This document shows positions 7,981 through 16,402 of a DNA stretch of 32,718 bases, piece after piece. The position numbers and the translations under genes are program-made. The DNA is taken from NCBI GenBank assembly GCA_902765305.1, contig CACWZI010000063.1, positions 1-32,718 of the forward strand. Direction: 5' to 3'. This stretch comes from an uncultured Eubacteriales bacterium. Its GTDB lineage: Bacteria; Bacillota; Clostridia; Christensenellales; Aristaeellaceae. The notes below the pieces were generated by a model. It ran no database searches and was not told where the DNA came from. It saw only the letters and a program-made list of their open reading frames with translations. Position 1 is the first letter of the stretch, and each line of letters starts with the position of its first letter.

Positions 7981-9972
7981 TCAGCCGATCTCGCTGCCGG
8001 GGGCCACGTCGCCGTCCACGGTCAGCAACCGCACCCGCCCGTCGGGGTCCTCGGCGCACAGCAGCATGCCCTCGGACACCTGGCCGGCCATCTTGCGGGG
8101 CGCAAAGTTGTTCACCAGCACCACCGTCTTGCCCACCATCTCCTCGGGGCTGTAGAACTTCGCAATGCCGGAGCAGACGGTCTTGGTTTGGCCGCCGCCG
8201 ACGTCCAGGGTCTCCTTGAGCAGCTTGTCGCTCTTTTCCACCTTCTCGCAGGCGATGACCTTCGCGGCGACGAGCTTGATCTTCATGAAGTCGTCGAATG
8301 AGGCGATGCCGTCGTCGGCCTTCTTCTCTTCCTTCTTTTCTTCCTTCTTCGCTGCCTTATCGTCCTTCTTCTGGGCCTTGGCCTCGGCCTTTTGGGCCTT
8401 TTCCTTCTCGGCGGCCATGGCCTCAAGCTCCTTTTTGATGTCCACGCGGGGGAACAGCGCCTCGCCCTTCTTCACCACGGTGCCAGGCTTCAGTTGGCCG
8501 AAGGTCTGAACGCTCTCCCAGGTCATCTGCCCGGGGTCGGTCACGCCCAGCTGGGCATAGATGCGCGCCGGGGTGGAGGGCATCGTGGGCTGGATGTACA
8601 CGGCGATGGCGCGGATGCACTCGGCCAGCACGTACATGACGGTCGCAAGCCTCGGCTTGCCCTCGTCGCTCTTGCCCAGCACCCAGGGCTGGGTGAGGTC
8701 GATGTACTTGTTGCACTCGCCGATCAGCTTCCAGATCTCGGAAAGGGCCACGGAGAATTGCAGCCGGTTCATCTGATCCTCGACGATGCCGGGCAGCGCC
8801 TCGAAGTGGGCCTTCAGATCAAGGTCCGGCCCTTCATAGCCGGTGGGCGCGGGCACCACGCCGTCGAAGTACTTCTCGATCATCGCCACGGTGCGGCTGA
8901 CCAGGTTGCCCAGGTCGTTCACCAGGTCGGCGTTCATGCGGGTCAGCAGCGCCTCGTTGGTATAGTTGCCGTCCGCGCCGAAGGGCATCTCCCGCATCAG
9001 GTAATAGCGCAGCGCGTCCACGCCGTAGCGCTTTACGATGGGGCCGGGATAGACGATGTTGCCCTTGGATTTGGACATCTTGTCCTCGCCGAACAGCAGC
9101 CAGCCGTGGCCGAACACCTGCTTGGGCAGCGGCAGGCCCAGGGCGTGGAGCATGATGGGCCAGTAGATGGTGTGGAAGCGCACGATCTCCTTGCCCACCA
9201 GGTGCACGTCGGCGGGCCAATACTTTTTGAACAGCTCGTCGTGATCGGTGCCGTAGCCCAGGGCGGTGATGTAGTTGGACAGTGCGTCGATCCACACGTA
9301 GACCACGTGGCCCGGATCGAAATCCACCGGCACGCCCCACTTGAACGAGGTGCGGCTGACGCACAGGTCCTGAAGGCCCGGCTTCAGGAAGTTGTTCAGC
9401 ATCTCGTTGGCCCGCGACGGCGGCTGGATGAAGTCGGGGTGGTCCTCGATGTACTTGATCATCCAGTCCTGGTATTTGCTCATGCGGAAGAAGTAGCTCT
9501 CCTCCTTCATGGGCTCCACGGGCCGGCCGCAGTCGGGGCACTTGCCGTCCTTCACCTGGGTGGGCGTCCAGAAGGCTTCGCAGGGCGTGCAGTACAGGCC
9601 CTCGTATTCGCTCTTGTAGATGTCGCCCTGGTCGTAGAACTGCTTGAAGATCTTCTGGACGATCTTCATGTGCCGATCCTCGGTGGTGCGGATGAAGTCG
9701 TCGTACTCGATGTTCATTAGCTTCCACAGCTCCTTGGTCTCGGCGACGATCTTGTCTACGAACTGCTGGGGCGTTACGCCGGCCTCCGCGGCCTTGCGCT
9801 CGATCTTCTGGCCGTGCTCGTCGGTACCGGTCAGGAAATAGGTATCATAGCCCGTCTGCTTCTTGAAGCGGATCATGGTATCCGCCGCCACCGTGGTATA
9901 GGTGTGGCCGATGTGCATGTTGCCGCTGGGATAGTAGATGGGCGTGGTCAGGTAAAACGTGGGCTTGGGCAT
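7981..9972 (-). CDS. metG: Methionyl-tRNA synthetase with C-terminal tRNA-binding domain
   Basis: A class I synthetase that charges tRNA(Met), including the initiator tRNA. In the 663 residues, HIGH is at 20-23, a four-cysteine zinc knuckle at Cys128, 131, 145 and 148, and KMSKS at 298-302. An alpha-helical anticodon domain follows, then a lysine-rich linker (about 515-555, AKAQKKDDKAAKKEEKKEEK), and an EMAP-II/Trbp-type OB fold from about 560 to the end. The start ATG 9972 has GGGGGA upstream. It is first in a metG-tatD operon. The leader carries a T-box with an AUG specifier, which matches the enzyme, so expression should rise when tRNA(Met) is uncharged. Confidence 0.97.
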   Translation of the reverse strand: MPKPTFYLTTPIYYPSGNMHIGHTYTTVAADTMIRFKKQTGYDTYFLTGTDEHGQKIERKAAEAGVTPQQFVDKIVAETKELWKLMNIEYDDFIRTTEDRHMKIVQKIFKQFYDQGDIYKSEYEGLYCTPCEAFWTPTQVKDGKCPDCGRPVEPMKEESYFFRMSKYQDWMIKYIEDHPDFIQPPSRANEMLNNFLKPGLQDLCVSRTSFKWGVPVDFDPGHVVYVWIDALSNYITALGYGTDHDELFKKYWPADVHLVGKEIVRFHTIYWPIMLHALGLPLPKQVFGHGWLLFGEDKMSKSKGNIVYPGPIVKRYGVDALRYYLMREMPFGADGNYTNEALLTRMNADLVNDLGNLVSRTVAMIEKYFDGVVPAPTGYEGPDLDLKAHFEALPGIVEDQMNRLQFSVALSEIWKLIGECNKYIDLTQPWVLGKSDEGKPRLATVMYVLAECIRAIAVYIQPTMPSTPARIYAQLGVTDPGQMTWESVQTFGQLKPGTVVKKGEALFPRVDIKKELEAMAAEKEKAQKAEAKAQKKDDKAAKKEEKKEEKKADDGIASFDDFMKIKLVAAKVIACEKVEKSDKLLKETLDVGGGQTKTVCSGIAKFYSPEEMVGKTVVLVNNFAPRKMAGQVSEGMLLCAEDPDGRVRLLTVDGDVAPGSEIG

Positions 9973-9993
9973 GGTGATCTTCCCCCTTTTGGA

Positions 9994-10013
9994 TAATTAG
10001 GAATGAGGAATGA
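9994..10013. repeat. Single TTAG-heptamer arm in metG leader
   Basis: ATTAGGAATGAGGAATGAG: three 7-nt units of the type found in element A, without a partner arm. It lies between the metG ribosome binding site and the 63-nt hairpin. Confidence 0.55.
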
Positions 10014-10076
10014 GTTGTCATGGGGACGGTTCTCCTGGCAACATTTTGTTGTCAGGAGAACCGTCCCCATGACAAC
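10014..10076. repeat. 63-nt near-perfect hairpin (REP-like) in metG leader
   Basis: Two 29-nt arms (10014-10042 and 10048-10076) around a 5-nt loop, with one G-T pair. The arms contain ATGGGGACGGTTCTCC and its complement. No T-run follows on either side. It sits between the T-box terminator and metG, so it would be transcribed in the leader. The shape is like REP or MITE palindromes, but no transposase is in the window. Confidence 0.75.
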
Positions 10077-10088
10077 TATTCTGTCCCC

Positions 10089-10122
10089 AAAAAAACGCGC
10101 CCCCTTATTTCAGGGGCGCGTT
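10089..10122 (-). terminator. T-box rho-independent terminator
   Basis: A strong GC-rich stem with an 8-nt loop, followed on the minus strand by seven T. It competes with the antiterminator that contains the T-box sequence. Confidence 0.88.
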
Positions 10123-10350
10123 GCGCGCGGTACCAACCCTTTTCACGCGGCCACGGACATCCCCGTCCCGAAGCCGCGCCTTGAATGCCTGTAACGTGGC
10201 GGCAGGTTTGCCTACGCCGGACGCTAAAGCCACGCGGCCACTCACGCCCGGAGCTCAGGAGCCATGTTCGCGCCGCTTCGGCCGCCGGCTTTCACCTTCC
10301 CCGGCTCTCTGCTGGCTTTTGCCGACGCTACTCTCTCCGTCATCGCCTGT
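10089..10350 (-). ncRNA. T-box leader, methionine-specific, upstream of metG
   Basis: A tRNA-sensing leader RNA read on the minus strand. The T-box sequence AGGGTTGGTACCGCG is at 10140-10126. The terminator hairpin follows directly (aacgcgcccc paired with ggggcgcgtt, 10122-10094) with a T-run at 10095-10089. Upstream are the stem I features: GGAGAGAG near 10338-10331, the distal AAGGTGAAAGCC near 10297-10286, and the specifier loop GAACATGGC with codon AUG at 10265-10263. AUG reads methionine, in agreement with metG downstream. Uncharged tRNA(Met) should favour the antiterminator. The 5' limit is estimated from the promoter. Confidence 0.92.
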
Positions 10351-10356
10351 AGCAGT

Positions 10357-10386
10357 ATTATAATGCGGAGCCGTGTTAAAAGTCAA
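10357..10386 (-). promoter_or_regulatory. Sigma-A promoter for the T-box-metG-tatD unit
   Basis: TTGACT (10386-10381), 18-bp spacer, TATAAT (10362-10357) on the minus strand, placed just before the stem I region of the T-box. Confidence 0.82.
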
Positions 10387-10414
10387 GGCTATAGCCGGAT
10401 ATCGGAAAATGGTT

Positions 10415-10439
10415 ATCCCCGGAGTTAATCTCCGGGGAT
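10415..10439 (-). terminator. Hairpin downstream of the MBOAT remnant
   Basis: A 10-bp perfect stem (atccccggag paired with ctccggggat) with a 5-nt loop, 10 bases past the stop at 10449. The following minus-strand tail (aaccattttcc) has only a short T-run. Confidence 0.6.
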
Positions 10440-10448
10440 GGTATGGGA

Positions 10449-11513
10449 TCAGAATCCCTGATAAATGAAGCTCGCGGCGTCGTACCGGGGGCCGTACAGG
10501 CCGAAGATGAGTATGACGAGCACCGCGCCGATGTAGATGAGCCAGCGGAAAATGATGTCCTGCCGGTCAATGACCTCCCGGAACGAGATGTCGCGCTCAT
10601 GAACCAGGTCCACGTAGAACAGCACCATCAGGAATACCGCCAGCACGACCCAGTTCGCGGTATCCAGGCCCAGCTTCAGCAGCGTGCTGTTGGTCAGGAA
10701 GGTGATGTCCCGCCAGTTTTTGAAGGGGCAGCCGATCATATCCAGCGCGTCCTTCAGGCTGTTGCCCCGGGAGAAATACCGTCCAATGCTGATGACGACA
10801 AAGGTTCTGACGATCCTGAAGATTCGCCAGGTGATGGTTTCCTCCCGGATACGCAGCAGCCGGCGCGCCTTGTCGTGAAGGCCGTCCATCAGTATGCCCA
10901 GCATGATGAACACACCGTTCCACAGGCCGAACACCACATAGTTCCAGGCGGCCCCGTGCCACAGGCCGGCCAGTATATACACGATGAACATCGCGCAAAA
11001 CGGCGGCAGCCGCTTGCCGACATACTGGCCCAGCAGCTTACGGCTCTTCTGGCCGAAGGTCGTAAATACCTTGGACATGGACAGCGGATAGAACACATAG
11101 TCGCGCATCCAGTTGCCCATCGTCATGTGCCAGCGACGCCAGTATTCCTCGACCGAGGAGGAAAAATAGGGCTGTCTGAAGTTCAGCTCCAGCTCGACGC
11201 CCAGGGTCAGTATGCGCCGGGTGGTTCTCTTGGTGGCCGTTTTTTAGGCTTTTCGCTGCTCCCGGTCCATTTCCGCCTTGTGGGCATCCATGTACGCCTT
11301 CCGGCCGTCCTGCACCCTCTGGATCCAAAGCCCGATCAGATAGGTGACGCGTGTGGTACCCAGCAGCACCAGCGCCAGCCACCGGATGTTCAGCCAGCAA
11401 AAGACATAGCTTCCCGCCAGGAGCACCGCCCAGCGGAAGGACTTCGGCACCAGGAAGCAGACCAGCGTCAGCGCTGCGACAAATATGAAAAACGCAAGGG
11501 ATACAAAGGCCAT
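10449..11513 (-). pseudogene. MBOAT O-acyltransferase (AlgI/DltB type), broken
   Basis: Members of this membrane family move acyl groups onto extracellular polymers and are usually about 450-500 residues. Here one frame encodes an N-terminal piece (11513-11247: MAFVSLAFFIF, PKSFRWAVLLAGSYVF), then TAA at 11246-11244. The same frame continues without a shift (TKRTTRRILTLG) directly into the C-terminal half (VELELNFRQPYFS, EEYWRRWHMTMGNWMRDYVF, AGLWHGAAWNYVVFGLWNG) to the stop at 10449. About 150-200 residues of the central membrane region normally found between RRILTLG and NFRQPYFS are missing. The catalytic-region His in LWHG is kept. The start is ATG 11513 with AGGAGG nine bases upstream. 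The in-frame stop and internal deletion make full-length activity very unlikely; a 225-residue C-terminal product from ATG 11126 is possible but lacks the core. Confidence 0.8.
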
Positions 11514-11690
11514 TCGTCATACCCTCCTATCGATTCGTCCGTATCCTCCGGCGCTTCCTCCAGGGATGTCCCGTCCGCCGCCTTGTCGCCCTTTACCGTG
11601 GTGCTGACGCCATTTATATCGAAGCTGCCAAACGACAGTTCATCCCCCGACCCGCGGCAGGCGGTCACCGTATAGGTATACTTGGCACAC
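11514..11690 (-). pseudogene. 3' remnant of an unrecognised gene upstream of MBOAT
   Basis: A minus-strand frame of about 58 codons (KYTYTVTACRGSGDELSFG and on to EEAPEDTDESIGGYDE) has codon use like a real gene but no start. Upstream of about 11690 the frame runs into the divergent PHP promoter. It overlaps the MBOAT start, as expected for the preceding gene of an operon. It looks like the 3' end of a truncated gene. No family was recognised. Confidence 0.35.
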
Positions 11691-11785
11691 TCTAGTGACC
11701 CGTATATTTTCCGAAAAATATTTTCAAATGCAACGGTCCGTCGTTCCGGGCATGCGGAGACGACGGCGATTTCGCCATTTTTCCC

Positions 11786-11814
11786 TTGCCTGTCTGCGCC
11801 GAAAGTGATAGAAT
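11786..11814 (+). promoter_or_regulatory. Sigma-A promoter for the PHP gene
   Basis: TTGCCT (11786-11791), 17-bp spacer, TAGAAT (11809-11814), 45 bases before ATG 11860. Confidence 0.65.
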
Positions 11815-11859
11815 TGGATACAGAAAGCAAAATAACGCACACGAAAGGAATGATACCCC

Positions 11860-13128
11860 ATGCCGAAAACCCGTGAGGAAATGCTCTCCCTGCTGAACGG
11901 CGAAAACGCGCTGGAAAACCTTCAAAAGCTGCTGGAAACGGAGGAACTGCCTCCGGTGGCCCGGGATGTGAACAACCACATCCACACCACTTATTCCTTC
12001 TCACCCTACAGCCCCACTGCGGCGGTGTACTTTGCCCGGGCGGCGGGGCTTTGCACCTGCGGGCTGATGGACCACGATTCCATCGCCGGCGCAAGTGAAT
12101 TCCTGGCGGCGGCAAAGGTCGCCCGAATGGGCGCGACCATCGGCATGGAGTGCCGTGCGTCCTTCGCGAACACCCCCTTCGCTGACCGCAAGCTGAACAA
12201 TCCGGACCAGAAGGGCATTGTCTACATGGCGCTGCACGGCGTGCCCCACGACCGCGCCGCCGAGCTGAACGCGCTGTACGCCCCCTATCGCGAAAAGCGC
12301 AACGTGCGCAACCGGAAAATGGTGGACGCCATCAACGGCATGATGGGCAAATACGGGGTGACCATCGACTTCGAAAAGGACGTGCTGCCCCTGTCGAACT
12401 TCGCCAAAGGCGGCTCCGTCACCGAGCGCCACCTCTCCAGCGCCCTGGCCTACCGGATGATCGACGTCATCGGCAAGGGCGAGAAGCTGGTGAAGTTCAT
12501 CAAGGACGAATTGCGGCTGCCCATCTCCGGAAAGATCGAGGGCTACCTGCTGGACGAGGCCAACCCCCACATGATGTACGACCTGCTGGGCTGGATCAAG
12601 AGCCAGCTGATCAGCCGCTTTTACATCGATGCCACCGACGAGTGCCCCGACGTGCGCGTGCTGCTGGCGCTGTCTGAACGGATAGGCGCGATCTCGGCCT
12701 ATGCCTACCTGGGCGACGTGGGCGACAGCGTGACCGGCGACAAGAAGGCCCAGAAATTCGAGGACGACTTCCTGGACGAGCTGGTGGAATATATAGCAGG
12801 CCTGGGCTATCGGGCCATCACCTACATGCCCAGCCGCAACACCAAGGAACAGCTGCGCCGCGTGCGCGCCCTGTGCGAAAAGCACCACCTGTTCCAGATC
12901 AGCGGCGAGGACATCAACCAGCCCCGCCAGAGCTTCGTATGCCAGGCCCAGCGGGACCCGGAATATGCCAACCTCTACGAGGCCACCTGGGCCCTGATCG
13001 CCCACGAATGGCGCGCCACCGAAAACCCCGGGGATGGCCTGTTCAGCGCCAAGTCCATCGAAAGGTGGCCCGACCTCAACGCGCGGGTGAAGGCGTTTGC
13101 GGGATTCGGGGAAGCGATGGCAAGGTAA
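11860..13128 (+). CDS. PHP-domain phosphoesterase-like protein
   Basis: A 422-residue cytoplasmic protein with an N-terminal PHP metal-binding fold: NHIHTTYS (residues 40-47) provides the HxH motif, LMDHDS (about 69-74) the second metal site, and GMEC (about 93-96) the next. PHP proteins hydrolyse phosphate esters or nucleotides using several metal ions; the substrate here cannot be inferred. The long middle region (about 120-330) is not a recognised domain. C-terminal ISGEDINQPRQSF may carry further metal ligands. ATG 11860 follows AAGGA at a spacing of about 10. It is probably transcribed alone from the promoter at 11786; the next gene has its own promoter. Confidence 0.85.
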   Translation: MPKTREEMLSLLNGENALENLQKLLETEELPPVARDVNNHIHTTYSFSPYSPTAAVYFARAAGLCTCGLMDHDSIAGASEFLAAAKVARMGATIGMECRASFANTPFADRKLNNPDQKGIVYMALHGVPHDRAAELNALYAPYREKRNVRNRKMVDAINGMMGKYGVTIDFEKDVLPLSNFAKGGSVTERHLSSALAYRMIDVIGKGEKLVKFIKDELRLPISGKIEGYLLDEANPHMMYDLLGWIKSQLISRFYIDATDECPDVRVLLALSERIGAISAYAYLGDVGDSVTGDKKAQKFEDDFLDELVEYIAGLGYRAITYMPSRNTKEQLRRVRALCEKHHLFQISGEDINQPRQSFVCQAQRDPEYANLYEATWALIAHEWRATENPGDGLFSAKSIERWPDLNARVKAFAGFGEAMAR

Positions 13129-13171
13129 ATATCATATATCGGATCAAGCACGATAAATACGGGTTATTCTA

Positions 13172-13200
13172 TTGACCTTCGCCCCAAAACCCACTATAAT
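13172..13200 (+). promoter_or_regulatory. Sigma-A promoter for the Lrp-aminotransferase operon
   Basis: TTGACC (13172-13177), 17-bp spacer, TATAAT (13195-13200), about 50 bases before ATG 13250. Lrp-family regulators often control their own promoter, but no clear operator palindrome was seen. Confidence 0.82.
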
Positions 13201-13249
13201 ATCTTTTATATCACTTGGAGCGGAGCGTCCGTTCCGGGGAGAAAGGCTG

Positions 13250-13741
13250 ATGACGGGTATGAACACTGAACTTTTGACGCTGTTGGAGAAGGACGCGCGA
13301 CTGACGCCGGCGCAGCTGGGCACGATGCTGGGCCGGGACGAGCAGAGCGTTTCCGACGAGATCGCCGAGTACGAGAGGAACCACATCATACTGGGCTATC
13401 CGGCGCTGATCGATTGGACCAAGACCGACGACGAGCTGGTTACGGCGCTGATCGAGGTGCGCATCTCTCCCCAGCGGGGCGACGGCTTTGACCGCATCGC
13501 CGAGCGCATCTATCAGTATGAAGAGGTGGAGAGCCTCTACCTGATGTCCGGTTCCTACGACCTGGCCGTCACCATCACCGGCCGAAGCCTGCGGGCGGTG
13601 GCGGAGTTCGTGCACGCGCGGCTGGCCGTCATCGACGGCGTGACCGGCACAGCCACTCACTTCATACTGAAGAAGTACAAGGAAAAGCACCACCTGTACA
13701 CCAAGCTGCCGGAGCAGGAAGAGAGGGTGTTGTTCGTATGA
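13250..13741 (+). CDS. Lrp/AsnC-family transcriptional regulator
   Basis: A 163-residue DNA-binding regulator. Residues 1-50 form the winged HTH (LLEKDARLTPAQLGTMLGRD). Residues 65-150 form the RAM ligand-binding and oligomerisation domain (ALIEVRISPQRGDGFDRIAE, YLMSGSYDLAVTITGRS). Such proteins sense amino acids. ATG 13250 was chosen because GGGGAGAAAGG lies just upstream; ATG 13259 is an alternative. The 3' end overlaps the aminotransferase start by ATGA, so the pair is coupled, and the regulator probably controls the aminotransferase in response to its amino-acid substrate. Confidence 0.92.
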   Translation: MTGMNTELLTLLEKDARLTPAQLGTMLGRDEQSVSDEIAEYERNHIILGYPALIDWTKTDDELVTALIEVRISPQRGDGFDRIAERIYQYEEVESLYLMSGSYDLAVTITGRSLRAVAEFVHARLAVIDGVTGTATHFILKKYKEKHHLYTKLPEQEERVLFV

Positions 13742-14910
13742 TCGACTATGAAGCCGCGCTTTCGCCCCGCGTAAAGGGCATCGCCCCCTCGGGCATTCGC
13801 AAGTTCTTCGACCTGCTCGAAAACATGGATTCCAGCGACGCCATCTCCCTGGGCGTGGGCGAGCCCGATTTCGTCACGCCCTGGCACATACGGGACGCGG
13901 GCGTCTACGCGCTGGAGAAGGGCTTCACCAAGTACACCTCCAACGCCGGTCTGATGGAGCTGCGCAAAGAAATATCCAAATACATGCTGCGCCGCTTCGG
14001 CCTGAGCTACGACCCCGCAGGGCAGATGGTGGTGACCGTGGGCGGCAGCGAGGGCATCGACATCGCCGTGCGGGCCATCGTGAACCAGGGGGACGAGGTG
14101 ATCATCCCCGTGCCCTCCTTCGTGTGCTACGGCCCCATCGTGGAGCTGGTGGGCGGCGTGCCGGTATTCGTCGAAACCAGGGCCGAAAACGAATTCCGGC
14201 TGACCGCTGACGAGCTTCGAAACGCCATCACCCCCCGCACCAAGCTGCTGGTGCTGCCCTTCCCCAACAACCCCACCGGGGCCATCATGGAGCGAAAGGA
14301 CCTGGAGGCCATCGCCGAGGTGCTGCGGGACACCAACATCATCGTGCTCTCCGACGAGATCTATGCCGAGCTGACCTATGGCGGGCGGCACATGTCCATC
14401 GCCAACATCCCGGACATGTACATCCGCACGCTGGTGGTCAACGGCTTTTCCAAGGCCTATGCCATGACCGGCTGGCGGCTGGGCTTCGTATGCGGGCCGC
14501 GGGAGCTGATCAAACAGATGATGAAGATCCACCAGTACGCCATCATGTGCGCCCCCACCACCAGCCAGTACGCCGCCGTGGAGGCCATGCGCGCCGGTGA
14601 CGGCGACATTTCGATGATGTGCAAGGACTACGACTACCGCCGCCGCTTCCTGCTGGAAAAGCTGCGGGACGCGGGGCTTACGTGCTTTGAGCCACGGGGC
14701 GCGTTCTACATGTTCCCGTCGATCCAGTCCACGGGCATGTCCTCCGCCGACTTCTGCGCCCGCTTCCTCACCGAGGAGCATGTGGCTGTCATCCCCGGCA
14801 CCGCTTTCGGCGCGGGCGGCGAGGGCTTTGTGCGCATGTGCTATGCCAGTTCACTGGCCAACCTCAGCGAGGCCATGGACCGGCTGGATCGGTTCCTGAA
14901 GCGGCTGTAG
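13738..14910 (+). CDS. PLP-dependent aminotransferase, class I/II (fold type I)
   Basis: A 390-residue cytoplasmic aminotransferase. Key residues: the Schiff-base lysine Lys239 in VVNGFSKAYAMTGWRLGF, Asp206 in LSDEIYA that pairs with the pyridine nitrogen, Asn178 in PFPNNPTG, and an arginine in FVRMCYA that should bind the substrate carboxylate. It belongs to the aspartate/aromatic/alanine subgroup common in Bacillota; the sequence alone does not settle the amino-acid preference. It overlaps the upstream Lrp gene by four bases. A very strong bidirectional terminator follows. Confidence 0.93.
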   Translation: MIDYEAALSPRVKGIAPSGIRKFFDLLENMDSSDAISLGVGEPDFVTPWHIRDAGVYALEKGFTKYTSNAGLMELRKEISKYMLRRFGLSYDPAGQMVVTVGGSEGIDIAVRAIVNQGDEVIIPVPSFVCYGPIVELVGGVPVFVETRAENEFRLTADELRNAITPRTKLLVLPFPNNPTGAIMERKDLEAIAEVLRDTNIIVLSDEIYAELTYGGRHMSIANIPDMYIRTLVVNGFSKAYAMTGWRLGFVCGPRELIKQMMKIHQYAIMCAPTTSQYAAVEAMRAGDGDISMMCKDYDYRRRFLLEKLRDAGLTCFEPRGAFYMFPSIQSTGMSSADFCARFLTEEHVAVIPGTAFGAGGEGFVRMCYASSLANLSEAMDRLDRFLKRL

Positions 14911-14920
14911 GCTTCTTCCA

Positions 14921-14972
14921 AAACCCCCGACAGGGGCGGCATGATTGCCGCCCCTGTCGGGGGTTTATTATG
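14921..14972. terminator. Bidirectional rho-independent terminator
   Basis: A 20-bp perfect stem (arms 14921-14940 and 14947-14966) with a 6-nt loop, ending in TTTATTATGTT on the plus strand and AAAA on the left side. It serves the convergent aminotransferase and glyS genes. Confidence 0.9.
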
Positions 14973-14975
14973 TTA

Positions 14976-16317
14976 TCAAAAATCGATCTTTGCCTCCAGC
15001 CAGGCAACCAGCTCATCCACGGCCACCAGCTCCTGCTGCATGGTGTCGCGGTCGCGGACGGTGACCTTGCCGGTCTCGGCGGTGTCGAAGTCCACGCAGA
15101 TGCAGTACGGGATGCCGGCTTCGTCGGCGCGGCGGTAGCGCTTGCCGATGGAACCCGTCTCGTCGTAGTCGCACATGAACTTTTTGCTCAGCTTCGCGTA
15201 CAGCTCCCTGGCCTGCTCGCCCAGCTTGTTCTTCTGAAGCGGCATGACGGAAACCTTGTAGGGGGCCAGGGCCGGGTGCAGGCGCAGCACCACGCGGCTG
15301 TCGCCGCCCTCCAGCTCCTCCTCGTCATAGGCGTTGCACAGGAAGGCCAGCACGGCGCGGTCTACGCCCAGCGAGGGCTCCACACAGTAGGGGATGAACT
15401 TCTCACCGGTGGCGGGGTCCAGGTACTCCATGCTCTTGCCGGAGTGCTCCTGGTGCTGGGTCAGGTCGTAGTCGGTGCGGTCCGCCACGCCCCACAGCTC
15501 GCCCCAGCCGAAGGGGAACAGGAACTCGAAGTCGGTGGTCGCCTTGGAATAGAAGGCCAGCTTCTCGGGCTCGTGATCCCGCAGGCGCAGGTTTTCTTCC
15601 TTGATGCCCAGGCTCAGCAGCCAGTTCTTGCAGAAGGAACGCCAGTAGTTGAACCACTCCAGGTCCTCGCCGGGCTTGCAGAAGAATTCCAGCTCCATCT
15701 GCTCGAACTCGCGCACGCGGAAGATGAAGTTGCCGGGGGTGATCTCGTTGCGGAAGCTCTTGCCGATCTGGCAGATGCCGGCGGGCAGCTTCTTGCGGGT
15801 GGTGCGCATGGCGTTCTGGAAATTCACGAAGATGCCCTGGGCCGTCTCGGGACGCAGGTACAGCTCCGCCGCGGAATCCTGGTTTACGCCCTGGAAGGTC
15901 TTGAACATCAGGTTGAACTGGCGGATGCCGGTGAAATCCTTCTTGCCGCAGACGGGGCAGACGATGTCGTGCTCGGCGATGTAGGTCTCCAGCTGCTCGT
16001 TGGTCCAGCCGTCGCCGGTCTCGGCGCCGTTCGTGAACTTCTCGATCAGGTTGTCGGCGCGGAAGCGGGCCTTGCAGGCCTTGCAGTCCATCAGCGGATC
16101 GTTGAAGCCGCCCACGTGGCCCGAGGCCACCCACACCTCGCGGTTCATCAGGATCGCGCAATCCAGGCCCGTGTTGTAGGGGCTCTCCTGTACGAACTTG
16201 CGCCACCAGGCCTTTTTCACGTTGTTCTTGAATTCCACGCCCAGGGGGCCGTAGTCCCAGGTGTTGGCCAGGCCGCCGTAGATCTCGGAGCCCGCGAAGA
16301 TGTAGCCGCGGTTCCAT
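14976..16317 (-). CDS. glyS: Glycyl-tRNA synthetase (alpha2 type), 5' end damaged
   Basis: A class II synthetase that charges tRNA(Gly), of the single-chain type found in Bacillota. The body is intact from [20 protein letters not shown]: zinc cysteines ([16 protein letters not shown]), motif 2 [20 protein letters not shown] and motif 3 [20 protein letters not shown] are all present, with the anticodon-binding domain to the end. The only well-placed start, ATG 16317 with AGAGG seven bases upstream, is in a different frame from the body. The body frame runs upstream with no ATG, GTG or TTG until it enters the neighbouring gene. The family's usual ten or so residues between the initial Met-Glu and RGxxFxGSEIYGG are missing, so a short out-of-frame deletion, or an assembly error, has probably hit codon 2. 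A weak promoter is at 16370-16398; no T-box was seen. Confidence 0.88.
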
Positions 16318-16369
16318 TGCGCTAACCTCTTTTGATTGTATTTGCGCGGGGAACGCGCAGTCTGTATTA

Positions 16370-16398
16370 AGGTTAGCAGATTTTTGAAGGGGTTGCAA
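16370..16398 (-). promoter_or_regulatory. Possible glyS promoter
   Basis: TTGCAA (16398-16393), 17-bp spacer, TAACCT (16375-16370) on the minus strand. The -10 is poor. The short leader holds a small TGCGCG/CGCGCA hairpin. Confidence 0.4.
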
Positions 16399-16402
16399 CG
16401 GG

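Noticed and set aside
10003-10363. Small open frames across the metG leader
   Set aside because: The region is fully explained by the T-box, its terminator, the promoter and the hairpin.
11691-12115. Extension of the minus-strand fragment upstream of MBOAT
   Set aside because: Past about 11690 it runs through the PHP promoter and then antisense to the PHP gene, with no family-like sequence.
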